DNA of 64,000 nt from JAYPWI01 sp038135065. Its GTDB lineage: Bacteria > Actinomycetota > Acidimicrobiia > Acidimicrobiales > Poriferisodalaceae. The DNA lies in the NCBI GenBank assembly GCA_038135065.1, contig JAYPWI010000012.1, positions 1-64,000 on the forward strand, in the 5' to 3' direction. Below the pieces are notes generated by a model, which was not told the origin of the DNA, did no database searches, and saw only the letters and a program-made list of their open reading frames with translations. The position numbers were made by a program, and so were the translations under genes. Below, piece after piece: positions 1-8,780 of the stretch (position 1 is its first letter; every line of letters begins with the position of its first letter).

Positions 1-1
1 G

Positions 2-991
2 ATCCACCAGGACAACATCACCCAGGGACAGTCCGACCCGTGCAATACCTCGCAGGGGCCCCGTCTGTTCACGTGGGCTGCCTGGTACCACTGCATGTAT
101 CGGCGGACGGGAGGCTTCTACTTCAAACCCGGAACGTACTCCATCACCTTCAGCTCGCCCGGTCTCATCGACAAGACAGTCGGTGGCGTTGCCCCCCGCG
201 CCGCAAACGCTTGCACGAGCGAATGGAATGCCGCCTATGGCAGCGGGGCGTGTCGCTACACCGTTTACGCTGCCGGGCTCGCTGTGAATGCCGAAGCGCC
301 GACGTGGGTCCGGGTCGTGGACGATACGGGTTGGGGGGTCGGCGCATCGGACGTATGCGTGACCATCACTTCGGGAGAGACGTGCTACGTCACCGACGCG
401 GCAGGATACGCCGAGGTCACCGTCGACAGCTCCACGGGTTCGGGGAGTACGACCACCTTCGAGATCTCCAGTCCAGAGTCGGGGTATGACGCGGTGACGA
501 CGATCACCCAGCATGTGAACGCGGCCACCTACAACGACAGCGCGTCGGCGCCCCTCGACCTGGTCCTCGCACGGGGGAACATGAAGGTCCACCACCTGAT
601 CTCGCGCCGCGAGCTCGACCACATCGACGTGCGGCTCAAATCGGGCGACAGCGGGCCGCACAGCTGGTACTCCCAAGATCTTGCGCCCTACGAGGTGGTG
701 AACGGAGCGTCGATCACCCTGGGGGCCCGGGTGGCCGGCACCTCGATCGACGCTGCCGAGTGGTCCGACTGTTCGAGCGGCACCGACTGGTGCTGGCGGG
801 TTGCCGTGGCCTCCTACCAGCCCGACATCCGCGTCGGGTTCTACTCGTACTGTGGTGGTCACGCCCTTCCGCTCGAAGACGGTCACGACCTCAACGAGCT
901 CGGCACACAGCTGAGGTATCGCTGGCACCGCTGGAATCAGCTGTCGGCGACCGCGGAGAAACAGGTCGACACGAGCGCAGGGTGTGGATGA
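2..991 (+). CDS. Secreted/pilus-associated protein, 5' partial
   Basis: The reading frame is open from the window edge, so the N-terminus lies upstream. About 329 residues are visible. I do not recognise a catalytic family. The protein is rich in Cys, Trp, Gly and Thr and looks extracytoplasmic; around residues 100-160 the pattern (DVCVTITSGETCYVTDAAGY followed by a beta-rich stretch) resembles a carboxypeptidase-regulatory/Ig-like beta sandwich. Its stop codon overlaps the ATG of the next gene, a prepilin-like protein, in an ATGA arrangement, so the three first genes form one operon. By context it may be a minor pilin-associated or adhesin-like component of a type IV pilus-like apparatus. 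Function is inference only. Confidence 0.6.
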   Translation: MHQDNITQGQSDPCNTSQGPRLFTWAAWYHCMYRRTGGFYFKPGTYSITFSSPGLIDKTVGGVAPRAANACTSEWNAAYGSGACRYTVYAAGLAVNAEAPTWVRVVDDTGWGVGASDVCVTITSGETCYVTDAAGYAEVTVDSSTGSGSTTTFEISSPESGYDAVTTITQHVNAATYNDSASAPLDLVLARGNMKVHHLISRRELDHIDVRLKSGDSGPHSWYSQDLAPYEVVNGASITLGARVAGTSIDAAEWSDCSSGTDWCWRVAVASYQPDIRVGFYSYCGGHALPLEDGHDLNELGTQLRYRWHRWNQLSATAEKQVDTSAGCG

Positions 992-1590
992 TGTCACCAT
1001 TCGGACACGCCGATGACGACCAGGGCTTCTCTCTCGCCGAGTTGAACGTGGCTTCGTTGGTCGGGGCGATCATCATCGCTGCGGTCATGGCGTTCCTCGT
1101 GTCGGTGACCCGCGACTCGGGTTATATCGACAACCGGGTCACCACCCAGGCCGACGTGCAATTCGCCATGGACCGCCTGGCGGTCGAGTTGCGGGAAGCC
1201 GAGCGGGTGGGATCCCAGCGAGCTGTCACGGACTTGTCGGCGACGACCATCACCTTCACCTCTGACGCCCATTCCGACACGGGCGTCGAGACCCTCACCT
1301 ATGCGCTGTATCCGGCCGGCTGCACCTCTGGGTGCACCCTACGGAGGACGTTGGTGACGACCAGCGCCATCACCCAGACCATGGACATGGTCCGCGACGT
1401 CGCAGCAAACGGTGTTGGCTTCGTCGGAGTGAGCTACGACGGCACTGGTACCAGGACCGAGGTCACCGCTTGCGACGATGCCACGCCGTGCATCTTCGAC
1501 GGGGTCGAGATCACCCTGACCGTCGACATCGTGAACGGCACCGCCCCCCAGCAGTACCGGGAGACGGTCAGTCTCAGGAATGGGACCTGA
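988..1590 (+). CDS. Prepilin-like protein (type IV pilin N-terminal methylation motif)
   Basis: A 200-residue protein with a class III signal: a short polar leader ending in DDDQG, then FSLAE and a hydrophobic helix (VGAIIIAAVMAFLVSV). The G/F junction with Glu at +5 is the prepilin peptidase site, so the protein is probably inserted by its helix and processed on the cytoplasmic side. The remaining part is beta-rich with several Cys pairs (CTSGC, CDDATPC), typical of minor pilin or pseudopilin heads (PilW/PulJ-like). The start was taken at the ATG overlapping the upstream stop; ATG 991 and GTG 982 are alternatives. It is translationally coupled to both neighbours. Confidence 0.8.
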   Translation: MMSPFGHADDDQGFSLAELNVASLVGAIIIAAVMAFLVSVTRDSGYIDNRVTTQADVQFAMDRLAVELREAERVGSQRAVTDLSATTITFTSDAHSDTGVETLTYALYPAGCTSGCTLRRTLVTTSAITQTMDMVRDVAANGVGFVGVSYDGTGTRTEVTACDDATPCIFDGVEITLTVDIVNGTAPQQYRETVSLRNGT

Positions 1591-1591
1591 C

Positions 1592-3517
1592 ATGCCCATG
1601 CCGCGCCGCGACGATGCCGGAATTGCCCTCGGGGCAACGGTCATGGCCGTGCTGGTCATCAGCGTGCTGTTGAGCCTGATGCTGCGCCAGACGGAAACGC
1701 TGTACAGCGAGACGGTGTACAGGGCCGAGGACGACGAGTTGCTGGGGGCGACCGAGGCGGCGTTGGATGCCTACGTGTCGAAGTACATGATCACCTCGAC
1801 GTACCCCACTGCCTACGTCGATCAGTTCGAACGCACGCGGCAATGCGCAGACGGCACTCAAGTCATAGCGGGCGCAGCTAATACCTGCGCAACGTGGACC
1901 TATGCGTCGACGTCGTCGGACGCCGACTGGTCGCCGATCAGCGAGTTGTTGACCGGGGTAGACGACTCGATCGAGGTGGCGGTCGAGGTACTGGCCGGCT
2001 CTGGGGGCCAATACGAGGTGCGCGTCACAGGTCGGGACGGTGGCGGAAGGAAGCGGACAGTGTCAGCGGTGGTGGGAGGCCGACCCCTGACCGACTTCGC
2101 TCGCTTCGTGCTGGACGGAGGACTCGACCTCGATGAGGACTATTGGGAGGGCGACATCACGGGTCACCTCTATGCCGGGGGCGGGAACATCAGCGGTGGC
2201 ACCGGTGGCGACCAGGTGACGGTGACCAAGGACTTCTACGCCAACGGACAGATCACCAACGTCACAGCGGCGTCAGGGGCGCAGGGTTACAACGCTCCGG
2301 GCAACGGCGGCTACGGACAGTTCTCCGACGTCTTTCCCACCCCGATAACGGCTGCCACCCTCTGGGCAGGCATCGAGAACATCGAGGACGTCGCGTGTGA
2401 TGGGACCTCCCGTGGACTGTGCCTGGACGCGACCTGGTGGCAGGGTGTCGTCGCTGACACTTCCGGGCCGTCCGTGCCGGCAGGCCAGCCGTCGTGGTCG
2501 GCAGGTATGTCATGGCAAAGTTGGCGAGCGGCGCTGGGGTTCTCAGATCTGGAGCCTGATGCGATCATGCTCACCATCGAAGATGGCGCCTTCGCCATCT
2601 CGGTCTACCAGTACCCCCTGTACCCGTCGACCCCCCAGCTACTCGACGACTGCACTCAAGCGATCACCGAGGAGTACTGGTTTCACCGAGCCGAACCCTT
2701 CTGGTTCTGGCTGCAGTGGGACAAGTGGATGAACAACGGTGGGGGCGACAGTCCAGCGAACCAATTCGGCCAGTACTGGCTGACACTCGACGACGCGGTC
2801 GACATCGACGACTTCACCGAGGGTGTCATCTGGAGCGAGTACCCCCTGATCATCTCTCATAACCTCAGCGACGAGAACAACGACCTCGTGAACTCGTCGC
2901 TGACCATCGCGGCTGGTAACCAAGCCAACCCGGTCGATGTGCACATCTGGACCGACCTGCAACCGAGGACGGGCAAGGTACTGGGCATCGTGGCCAGCGG
3001 TGACATCTTCGTGGACCGAGTCGGAATCGAATACGACGGATCCGACTTCAACGAATTCCTGGGAATGGGCACACAGGATGTCTTGTACCCAGGGAGAAAC
3101 TCGACGCACTACTCATTCACCAACATCCCTGCCGCTTACAACGCGACCTGGGGCAGCGCTCAGCGGGATAACGACGAGAATTGGGACGAGGAACTCGAGA
3201 TCAGGGCGGCCCTGCTGGCCATGGGCGCGGAGGGCATCAAGATCGCGAACAAATGCCCGAACTCCAACTACAACCGGAGCAGTAGCGGCGGCGGCGACGA
3301 CGATGACGGCGAAGTCGAGTTCAAGGGCAGCGCGGCAACCCTCACTGACATTTTCTTCTTCGGCGGAAACGATTGGATCGACGATGGGGGTGACGAACGC
3401 GAGTACGAATACGACTCCACCCTCCAAGGAGTCCAGCCGCCCTATTTCCCCCTCCTGGGTGGTGCATCACTGGTGTCGGCGTGGTCCGAGCAGACGGTAC
3501 CTGCCTGGGCTCGCTGA
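1592..3517 (+). CDS. Large PilX-like pilus assembly/adhesin protein
   Basis: 641 residues. The N-terminus (RRDDAGIALGATVMAVLVIS) is the PilX-like arrangement: a short basic/acidic leader, a Gly and then a single hydrophobic helix lacking the usual +5 Glu. A long extracytoplasmic domain follows, rich in Gly, Asp, Trp and aromatic residues, with an acidic Gly-Asp stretch near residues 570-580 and low similarity to anything I can name. An in-frame ATG at 1580 overlaps the previous stop and is an alternative start. As third gene of the pilin-like operon it may be a tip or minor pilin carrying a large passenger domain. PilX_N-type recognition is moderately sure; the role of the passenger is unknown. 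Confidence 0.65.
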   Translation: MPMPRRDDAGIALGATVMAVLVISVLLSLMLRQTETLYSETVYRAEDDELLGATEAALDAYVSKYMITSTYPTAYVDQFERTRQCADGTQVIAGAANTCATWTYASTSSDADWSPISELLTGVDDSIEVAVEVLAGSGGQYEVRVTGRDGGGRKRTVSAVVGGRPLTDFARFVLDGGLDLDEDYWEGDITGHLYAGGGNISGGTGGDQVTVTKDFYANGQITNVTAASGAQGYNAPGNGGYGQFSDVFPTPITAATLWAGIENIEDVACDGTSRGLCLDATWWQGVVADTSGPSVPAGQPSWSAGMSWQSWRAALGFSDLEPDAIMLTIEDGAFAISVYQYPLYPSTPQLLDDCTQAITEEYWFHRAEPFWFWLQWDKWMNNGGGDSPANQFGQYWLTLDDAVDIDDFTEGVIWSEYPLIISHNLSDENNDLVNSSLTIAAGNQANPVDVHIWTDLQPRTGKVLGIVASGDIFVDRVGIEYDGSDFNEFLGMGTQDVLYPGRNSTHYSFTNIPAAYNATWGSAQRDNDENWDEELEIRAALLAMGAEGIKIANKCPNSNYNRSSSGGGDDDDGEVEFKGSAATLTDIFFFGGNDWIDDGGDEREYEYDSTLQGVQPPYFPLLGGASLVSAWSEQTVPAWAR

Positions 3518-3548
3518 CTGGCGCCGCAGGAGGCGGGTCGCGGCACGG

Positions 3549-3554
3549 TAACGT
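3549..3554 (+). promoter_or_regulatory. -10-like hexamer, leaderless-type promoter of the radical SAM gene
   Basis: TAACGT lies 9 nt before the ATG at 3564, and no Shine-Dalgarno sequence is apparent in between. This fits a -10 element whose transcript starts at or near the start codon. Confidence 0.5.
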
Positions 3555-3563
3555 AGGTTCGTC

Positions 3564-5522
3564 ATGACGTCGCTGTGGTCCCGGCTGGAGCCGTTGCTGC
3601 CCCGGGTGGAGAAACCGGCCCGCTATATCGGGTGTGAGGGTGGTGCGATCGTGCCCGACCACCGGGCCGACAGCACCTCGTGGCTCCTGACCTACCCCGA
3701 CACCTACGAGATCGGCTTACCCAACCAGGGCTTGCAGATCCTGTACGAACTGCTCAACGAGCGCAACGACGCGGTAGCCGAGCGGTCCTACGCTCCCTGG
3801 GTCGATCTCGAACGGGAGCTCCGCAGCGCCGGACTGCCGTTGTTCTCGGTCGACACCCACCGGCCGGCCGGCGACTTCGACATCATCGCGTTCAACCTGT
3901 CGGCCGAGTTGGTGTACACCAACGTCCTCAACTGCATCGACCTCGCCGGGGTGCCCGTCCGGGCCACCGATCGGGCCGACGATGCCCCCCTCATCGGTGC
4001 GGGAGGGCACTGCGCCTACAACCCCGAACCGCTCGCTGACTTCGTCGACTTCTTCGTGATGGGCGACGGAGAAGAGGTGATCAGCGACATCACCGATGTG
4101 GTGGGAGCCTGGCGTCGGGCTGGCAAGCGGCCGGGTACCCGGGAGACGGTGCTGCGCGAGCTGTCCAAGGTGGCAGGGGTGTACGTCCCTGCGATGTACA
4201 GCGTCAGCTACGACGGGCCGCGCCTGGTATCGGTCGAACCCCGCTACAGCGACGTGCCCGCCGTGGTGCAGAAGCGCACGGTGGCCGATCTCGGGGCGTG
4301 GCCGTACCCACGAACCCCCCTGGTGCCCCTCACCGAGGTGGTCCACGACCGCCTCCAGGTCGAGGTGTTCCGCGGGTGTACCCGGGGATGTCGGTTCTGC
4401 CAGGCCGGCATGATCACCCGGCCGGTACGGGAGCGACCGGCCGAGCAGGTGCGGGAAATGATCAGCAACGGCCTCGCCCGCAGTGGGTACGACGAGGTGA
4501 GCCTCACCTCGCTCAGCACAGCCGACTTCAGCGGCATCGAGGACGTGGTGCAGGGCACCATGGACGACCCCGCCCACTGCGGCCGGGTGTCGATCGCCCT
4601 GCCCAGCCTGCGGGTTGATGCGTTCACCGTCGGCTTGGCTTCCCAAGTGTCACGGGCCCGGCGCACCGGGCTGACCTTCGCCCCCGAGGCGGGGTCGTGG
4701 CGCATGCGGCAGATCATCAACAAACTGATCACGGAGGAAGACCTCTACGGGGCTGTCCGTTCGGCGTACAGCGAAGGCTGGCACCGGATGAAGCTCTACT
4801 TCCTCACAGGGCTCCCATCGGAGATGGACGAGGACACCCTCGGGATCGCCGACCTGGCCGCCAACTGCGTGGAGATCGGCCGCGAGTTCACCCGCAAGGC
4901 ATCGGTGACGGTGTCACTCGGTGGCTTCGTGCCCAAACCGCACACCCCGTTCCAGTGGTTCGGACAGAACTCGGGCGATGAGTTGATGCGCAAGGTGAAC
5001 CTGGTCCGCGAGGCCACCAGGCGCAACCCGCGGGTCAACCTGAAGTGGCACGCGCCGGAGGCCACCACGGCCGAGGGCATCACGTCGCGGGGGGACCGCC
5101 GGATCGGCGGGGTGATCGAGTACGTGTGGCGGCGGGGCGGTGTGTTCCAGGAGTGGAGCGAACACTTCGACCTCGGACTGTGGGAAGAGGCCATGGCAGC
5201 CAACGGCCTGTCCATGGACTGGTACGTCTATCGCCACCGCACCGAGGACGAGGTGCTGCCGTGGGATCACATCCACGCAGGGCTCCACAAGGATTTTCTC
5301 TGGCAGGACTGGCAGGACGCGTTGGCCGGCTACGGCATCGAGGATTGCCGCTGGACGCCGTGTTACGACTGCGGCGCCTGCACCGAATATGGGATCGAGC
5401 ACGTGGTCGCGTCGCCCTCCCCTCCCAATGGGGGGAGTCAGGGCACCGGCCAGAACCTGTCCACCGGGGGTTTCGTCCCGGTGGAGTTGCGGCCCCGGGC
5501 CGCAGTCGGAGGTGCGACATGA
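3564..5522 (+). CDS. TIGR03960-family radical SAM protein
   Basis: 652 residues. The radical SAM cluster motif is CTRGCRFC, Cys272, Cys276 and Cys279 (CxxxCxxC). An N-terminal B12-binding-like segment precedes it, and a further Cys motif, CYDCGAC (Cys600, 603, 606), near the C-terminus could hold a second iron-sulfur cluster. The protein belongs to the TIGR03960 family, which in many bacteria is fused or adjacent to the TIGR03936/DUF2344 domain encoded next here. The substrate of the pair is not established. The genes lie directly before RNase E/G and the L21-L27 genes, suggesting an RNA or ribosome-related role. The start at ATG 3564 follows a -10-like TAACGT, suggesting a leaderless mRNA. 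Confidence 0.9.
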   Translation: MTSLWSRLEPLLPRVEKPARYIGCEGGAIVPDHRADSTSWLLTYPDTYEIGLPNQGLQILYELLNERNDAVAERSYAPWVDLERELRSAGLPLFSVDTHRPAGDFDIIAFNLSAELVYTNVLNCIDLAGVPVRATDRADDAPLIGAGGHCAYNPEPLADFVDFFVMGDGEEVISDITDVVGAWRRAGKRPGTRETVLRELSKVAGVYVPAMYSVSYDGPRLVSVEPRYSDVPAVVQKRTVADLGAWPYPRTPLVPLTEVVHDRLQVEVFRGCTRGCRFCQAGMITRPVRERPAEQVREMISNGLARSGYDEVSLTSLSTADFSGIEDVVQGTMDDPAHCGRVSIALPSLRVDAFTVGLASQVSRARRTGLTFAPEAGSWRMRQIINKLITEEDLYGAVRSAYSEGWHRMKLYFLTGLPSEMDEDTLGIADLAANCVEIGREFTRKASVTVSLGGFVPKPHTPFQWFGQNSGDELMRKVNLVREATRRNPRVNLKWHAPEATTAEGITSRGDRRIGGVIEYVWRRGGVFQEWSEHFDLGLWEEAMAANGLSMDWYVYRHRTEDEVLPWDHIHAGLHKDFLWQDWQDALAGYGIEDCRWTPCYDCGACTEYGIEHVVASPSPPNGGSQGTGQNLSTGGFVPVELRPRAAVGGAT

Positions 5523-5587
5523 GCACCGTCCGGCAGGTTCGTCATCGGTGCGTCGTTCCCACCCGATCGGGTGGGGGCGCTGGGTGA
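5519..5587 (+). other. Possible 22-codon coupling ORF between the radical SAM and DUF2344 genes
   Basis: The ATG overlaps the radical SAM stop (ATGA), and its TGA overlaps the GTG start of the DUF2344 gene (GTGA). The predicted peptide is basic and unrecognised (begins MSTVRQVRHR). The double overlap would let ribosomes cross the 61-nt gap by termination-reinitiation. Chance cannot be excluded. Confidence 0.3.
5558..5575. repeat. Perfect 18-nt palindrome
   Basis: CCCACCCGATCGGGTGGG is an exact palindrome (9-nt half sites, no spacer) directly upstream of the DUF2344 GTG start. It could be an operator or an RNA hairpin limiting read-through. No T-tract follows. Confidence 0.5.
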
Positions 5588-6336
5588 GGGTCCGTCTCCG
5601 CTTCTCCAAGCTCGGCAAGGTTCGCTTCGTCGGCCACCGCGATGTCGCTCGGCTTTTCGAGCGCGCGCTCCGCAAGAGCGGGTTCCCTGCCGCGTACAGC
5701 GAGGGTTTCAACCCGCGCATGCGGATGTCGTTCGGCTTGGCCCTGCCCACCTGCTACGAATCCGAGGCCGAGTACCTCGACCTTCCCATTGCCCCGGGAG
5801 GCTGGGACGGTGACGAACTGCTGCTCGTCGGCACTCGTCAAGGCGAGCGAGTGAGCGTCGAGCAGGTGGCCCGACTGCTCTCGGAGGGATTGCCGAGCGG
5901 GATCGACGTGACAGCGGCCGAGCTGCAGGAACGGGGCGGCCCGTCCTTGCAGGAGGTCATCACCTCGTGCACCTGGAGTTTCGACCTGCCCGGACAGGAC
6001 CCTGCGGCGATCGCGGAGCGGATCGACCGGTCGCTCGCCGCCGATGTGCTGATCGGCGAACGAACTCGTAAGGGCACCCGGGTCAGCGATGACATCAGGC
6101 CGGCGGTGCTGGGCCTGGCCCTGGAGGGTGCTTCGGAGCGCGGACCCGTCGTGGTGGCCGAGTTGTCGGCCTCGCAGCGGGTCGTGCGCCCGTCCGAGCT
6201 CCTCACCGCGCTGGCCCCTGGGGCCGAACTCGGCGTCGCTCGACGCCGACACCAATGGATCGACATCGATGGCGCGCGGCGTGAACCCATGCCGCCGTCG
6301 ACCTCGATGTCCAGCCCCGCCGTGGCGGGGAAATGA
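5584..6336 (+). CDS. DUF2344 / TIGR03936 radical SAM-linked protein
   Basis: 250 residues. The N-terminus RVRLRFSKLGKVRFVGHRD and the following SEGFNPRMRMSFGLALP are the signature of the DUF2344 (TIGR03936) family, the usual partner or C-terminal fusion of TIGR03960 radical SAM proteins. The family resembles parts of tRNA pseudouridine or RNA-binding folds, but the activity is not established. The start is the GTG at 5584, chosen because homologues begin at this motif; upstream codons include the palindrome. The gene ends 12 nt before the RNase E/G gene, consistent with cotranscription. Confidence 0.85.
   Translation: MRVRLRFSKLGKVRFVGHRDVARLFERALRKSGFPAAYSEGFNPRMRMSFGLALPTCYESEAEYLDLPIAPGGWDGDELLLVGTRQGERVSVEQVARLLSEGLPSGIDVTAAELQERGGPSLQEVITSCTWSFDLPGQDPAAIAERIDRSLAADVLIGERTRKGTRVSDDIRPAVLGLALEGASERGPVVVAELSASQRVVRPSELLTALAPGAELGVARRRHQWIDIDGARREPMPPSTSMSSPAVAGK
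6315..6330. repeat. Inverted repeat CCCCGCC-GT-GGCGGGG, copy 1
   Basis: A 7-bp perfect stem at the 3' end of the DUF2344 gene. With its two upstream bases (AG) it is identical over 18 nt to the core of the hairpin at 39598-39615. It has no T-tract. Confidence 0.5.
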
Positions 6337-6348
6337 CAAGGACATGAC

Positions 6349-8406
6349 ATGACCGAACACGACAACCCAACCGCTACCGAGACGCCCGACGATCTCGCGT
6401 CCGACGGTGAACCAGGCCTGGTCCGCCGCCGGAGGATCGGCAGCGAAACCGCGAGCGCTCCGGAGCCTGCACCTCCGGCGGTGGCCGACGACGTCCCTGA
6501 GCCACCGTCGCCACCTCCGAGCACTTCGACGGTCACCCGGTCCCGTACCCGCTCGATGGGGCGCCCGGCGACGGCGCCCACCGCTGACGAATCGACACCG
6601 GCGACGACCCCGAAGGTCGATCGGAGTGGGGCCGGTGGTTCGACTGGCCGGCCGAGCCGACGACGCGTCGTAGGAGGCTCAGCGCCCAGCGACCCCGCAT
6701 CGGATGCTCCCGCTGCGACGGTCACTACGCCGGCGTCCGATGCCGAAGCGGTCGCTGCTGCCCCCGACCTTCCACCACCGCCACCGAACCTTCCGCCACC
6801 TGCTCCCCGCCGGCCCCAGATCGGTGACAGCCGGCCCCAGATCGGTGACAGTCGACCGGCCGGAGCGCCTGAGCCGACCCCCGATGCCGAAGGCCGAGGC
6901 GGTGGCGGCCGCAAACGCCGCCGCCGCGGGGGACGGGGCAAGGGTGGTGGTGCCCAAGAAGCCTCCCGCACCCCGACGGTGAGCGAGCCGGTGGAGGCCA
7001 TCATCGACGACCGACCCGTCGAACTCGACGCAGCCGCTCTCGACAAGCGTCGGGGCAAGGAACGCGACGGCCGCCCGCTCGGGCGATACCTGATGTGCGT
7101 CCATGTGCATCACGGGGTGACCCACATCGCGGTGCTCGAGGGGCGCACCCTGATCGAGCACTACGTGAGTCGGCCATCCGATGACGTGTCGGAAATCCAC
7201 GGCAACATCTACCTCGGCAAGGTCCAGAACGTGCTGCCCGGCATGGAGGCCGCCTTCGTCGACATCGGCACTCCCAAGAACGCTGTGTTGTACCGGGGGG
7301 ACGTCACCTACGACGCCGACGATCTCGATGGTGACCGCAGCCAGCCTCCACCCCCTCGAGCCAAGCGGGGTCGCGGTCGGCCCGTTCGGCGCCGCAACGA
7401 GCCTCGGATCGAGGACCTGTTGAAGGCGCGTCAGACCATCCTGTGCCAGGTGACGAAGAACCCGATCAGCCACAAGGGTGCCCGGTTGTCCACGGAGGTC
7501 TCGCTTCCCGGCCGGTTCGTGGTGCTCGTCCCCAACAGCCCGACCTACGGCATTTCAAAGCGCCTGCCCGATAAGGAACGCAAACGCCTACGGAACATTC
7601 TCGACAAGGTCAAGCCGGCCGAGCATGGGGTGATCGTGCGAACGGCGGCGGAGGACGTCACAGCCGAGGAGATCGAGCGCGACGTGCGCCGCCTCCTGTC
7701 GCAGTGGGAGCAGATCAACCAGCGCAGCGCTGAGAGCAAGGCCCCCAGCCTGTTGTTCCGCGAGCCCGAGTTGGCGGTTCGTATCATCCGCGAGGAGTTC
7801 AACAAGGACTATCGGGGGGTCATCATCGACGACCCGACCCTCTACGAGCAGGTCAAGGGTTACATGGAGTCGATCGCCCCGGCCCTCGCCGACCGCATCC
7901 AGTTCCATGACCCCTCGGTCGAGTCGCTGCCTCTGTTCGAGCGCTACCACGTTGCCGAGCAACTCCGGAAAGCTGTCGACCGCAAGGTCTGGCTTCCCTC
8001 CGGGGGGTCCCTCATCATCGAACACACCGAGGCCTTGACGGTCATCGACGTGAATACCGGGAAGAACGTCGGGAAGTCGAACCTCGAGGAGACGGTCTTC
8101 CGCAACAACGTCGAGGCCGCCGAGGAGATCGCCAAGCAGCTTCGGCTGCGCGACATCGGGGGCATCATCGTGATCGACTTCATCGACATGGAGGTGAAGA
8201 AGAACCGGGACGAGGTGGTGCGCGTCTTCGAAGCAGCCCTCGCCCGGGACAAGACCCGCACCCAGGTGTCGGCCATCAGCGATCTCGGCCTGGTAGAGAT
8301 GACGCGTAAACGCATCGGCGAAGGGCTGCTCGAGTCGGTGTCCGAAGCGTGCGAGCACTGCGACGGGCGTGGCGTGCGACTCCGCGAGCAGGTGATCGAT
8401 GTGTAA
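6349..8406 (+). CDS. rne: Ribonuclease E/G family endoribonuclease
   Basis: 685 residues. An N-terminal disordered region of about 235 residues (Pro/Ala/Arg/Gly-rich, RGGRGKGGG stretch) precedes an S1-like domain (about 246-350) and the 5'-sensor/DNase I-like catalytic part. The Mg-binding acids are seen as VIDVNTGK (Asp567) and VIDFIDM (Asp610), spaced 43 residues like Asp303/Asp346 of E. coli RNase E. Cys668 and Cys671 in CEHC match the zinc-link. It initiates mRNA decay and rRNA processing. As in other actinobacteria, it lies just before rplU-rpmA. Two exact 21-nt copies at 6810-6851 duplicate seven residues of the linker. RNase E versus G naming is arbitrary in this phylum. Confidence 0.95.
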   Translation: MTEHDNPTATETPDDLASDGEPGLVRRRRIGSETASAPEPAPPAVADDVPEPPSPPPSTSTVTRSRTRSMGRPATAPTADESTPATTPKVDRSGAGGSTGRPSRRRVVGGSAPSDPASDAPAATVTTPASDAEAVAAAPDLPPPPPNLPPPAPRRPQIGDSRPQIGDSRPAGAPEPTPDAEGRGGGGRKRRRRGGRGKGGGAQEASRTPTVSEPVEAIIDDRPVELDAAALDKRRGKERDGRPLGRYLMCVHVHHGVTHIAVLEGRTLIEHYVSRPSDDVSEIHGNIYLGKVQNVLPGMEAAFVDIGTPKNAVLYRGDVTYDADDLDGDRSQPPPPRAKRGRGRPVRRRNEPRIEDLLKARQTILCQVTKNPISHKGARLSTEVSLPGRFVVLVPNSPTYGISKRLPDKERKRLRNILDKVKPAEHGVIVRTAAEDVTAEEIERDVRRLLSQWEQINQRSAESKAPSLLFREPELAVRIIREEFNKDYRGVIIDDPTLYEQVKGYMESIAPALADRIQFHDPSVESLPLFERYHVAEQLRKAVDRKVWLPSGGSLIIEHTEALTVIDVNTGKNVGKSNLEETVFRNNVEAAEEIAKQLRLRDIGGIIVIDFIDMEVKKNRDEVVRVFEAALARDKTRTQVSAISDLGLVEMTRKRIGEGLLESVSEACEHCDGRGVRLREQVIDV
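6810..6851 (+). repeat. Two exact tandem 21-nt copies in the RNase E/G linker
   Basis: Units 6810-6830 and 6831-6851 are identical and in frame, giving PQIGDSR twice. This is a recent in-frame duplication inside a disordered region. Confidence 0.9.
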
Positions 8407-8449
8407 ACAACGGCGCGACCGCCAAGTGGTTGTCGGCCTGTCTCCCCGG

Positions 8450-8455
8450 TAGGAT
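8450..8455 (+). promoter_or_regulatory. -10-like hexamer before rplU
   Basis: TAGGAT lies 10 nt before the rplU ATG. The same GGTAGGATG context occurs 10 nt before rsfS, and little or no 5' UTR is possible. Confidence 0.5.
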
Positions 8456-8465
8456 GTCGGGCTGT

Positions 8466-8777
8466 ATGTACGCAGTCATCGCCACCGGCGGCAAGCAGGA
8501 GAAAGTCGAGGCGGGCCAGGTGCTCGACGTCGAACTTCTCGGTGCCGCAGAAGGTGAAGAGGTCTCCTTTGCTCCCATCCTCGTCGTCGACGACGACGCT
8601 GTGATGTCCACCCCCTCCGAGCTGTCGGGCGCGTCGGTCACCGCACGCGTCGTGGGGGAGACCAAGGGGCCCAAGATCAACGGCTTCACCTACAAGAACA
8701 AAACCAACAACCGGCGTCGATGGGGCCACCGCCAGCGGTACACGACCATCGAGATCACCGGGATCGTGAGGGGCTGA
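8466..8777 (+). CDS. rplU: 50S ribosomal protein L21
   Basis: 103 residues, the normal length. MYAVIATGGKQEKVEAGQ is the canonical L21 N-terminus, and the KINGFTYKNKTNNRRRWGHRQ stretch is the basic rRNA-binding loop. L21 binds 23S rRNA in the large subunit. The ATG was chosen from family alignment; an upstream in-frame extension exists but overlaps the RNase gene. rpmA follows after 3 nt, so the two are cotranscribed. Confidence 0.98.
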   Translation: MYAVIATGGKQEKVEAGQVLDVELLGAAEGEEVSFAPILVVDDDAVMSTPSELSGASVTARVVGETKGPKINGFTYKNKTNNRRRWGHRQRYTTIEITGIVRG

Positions 8778-8780
8778 TCC

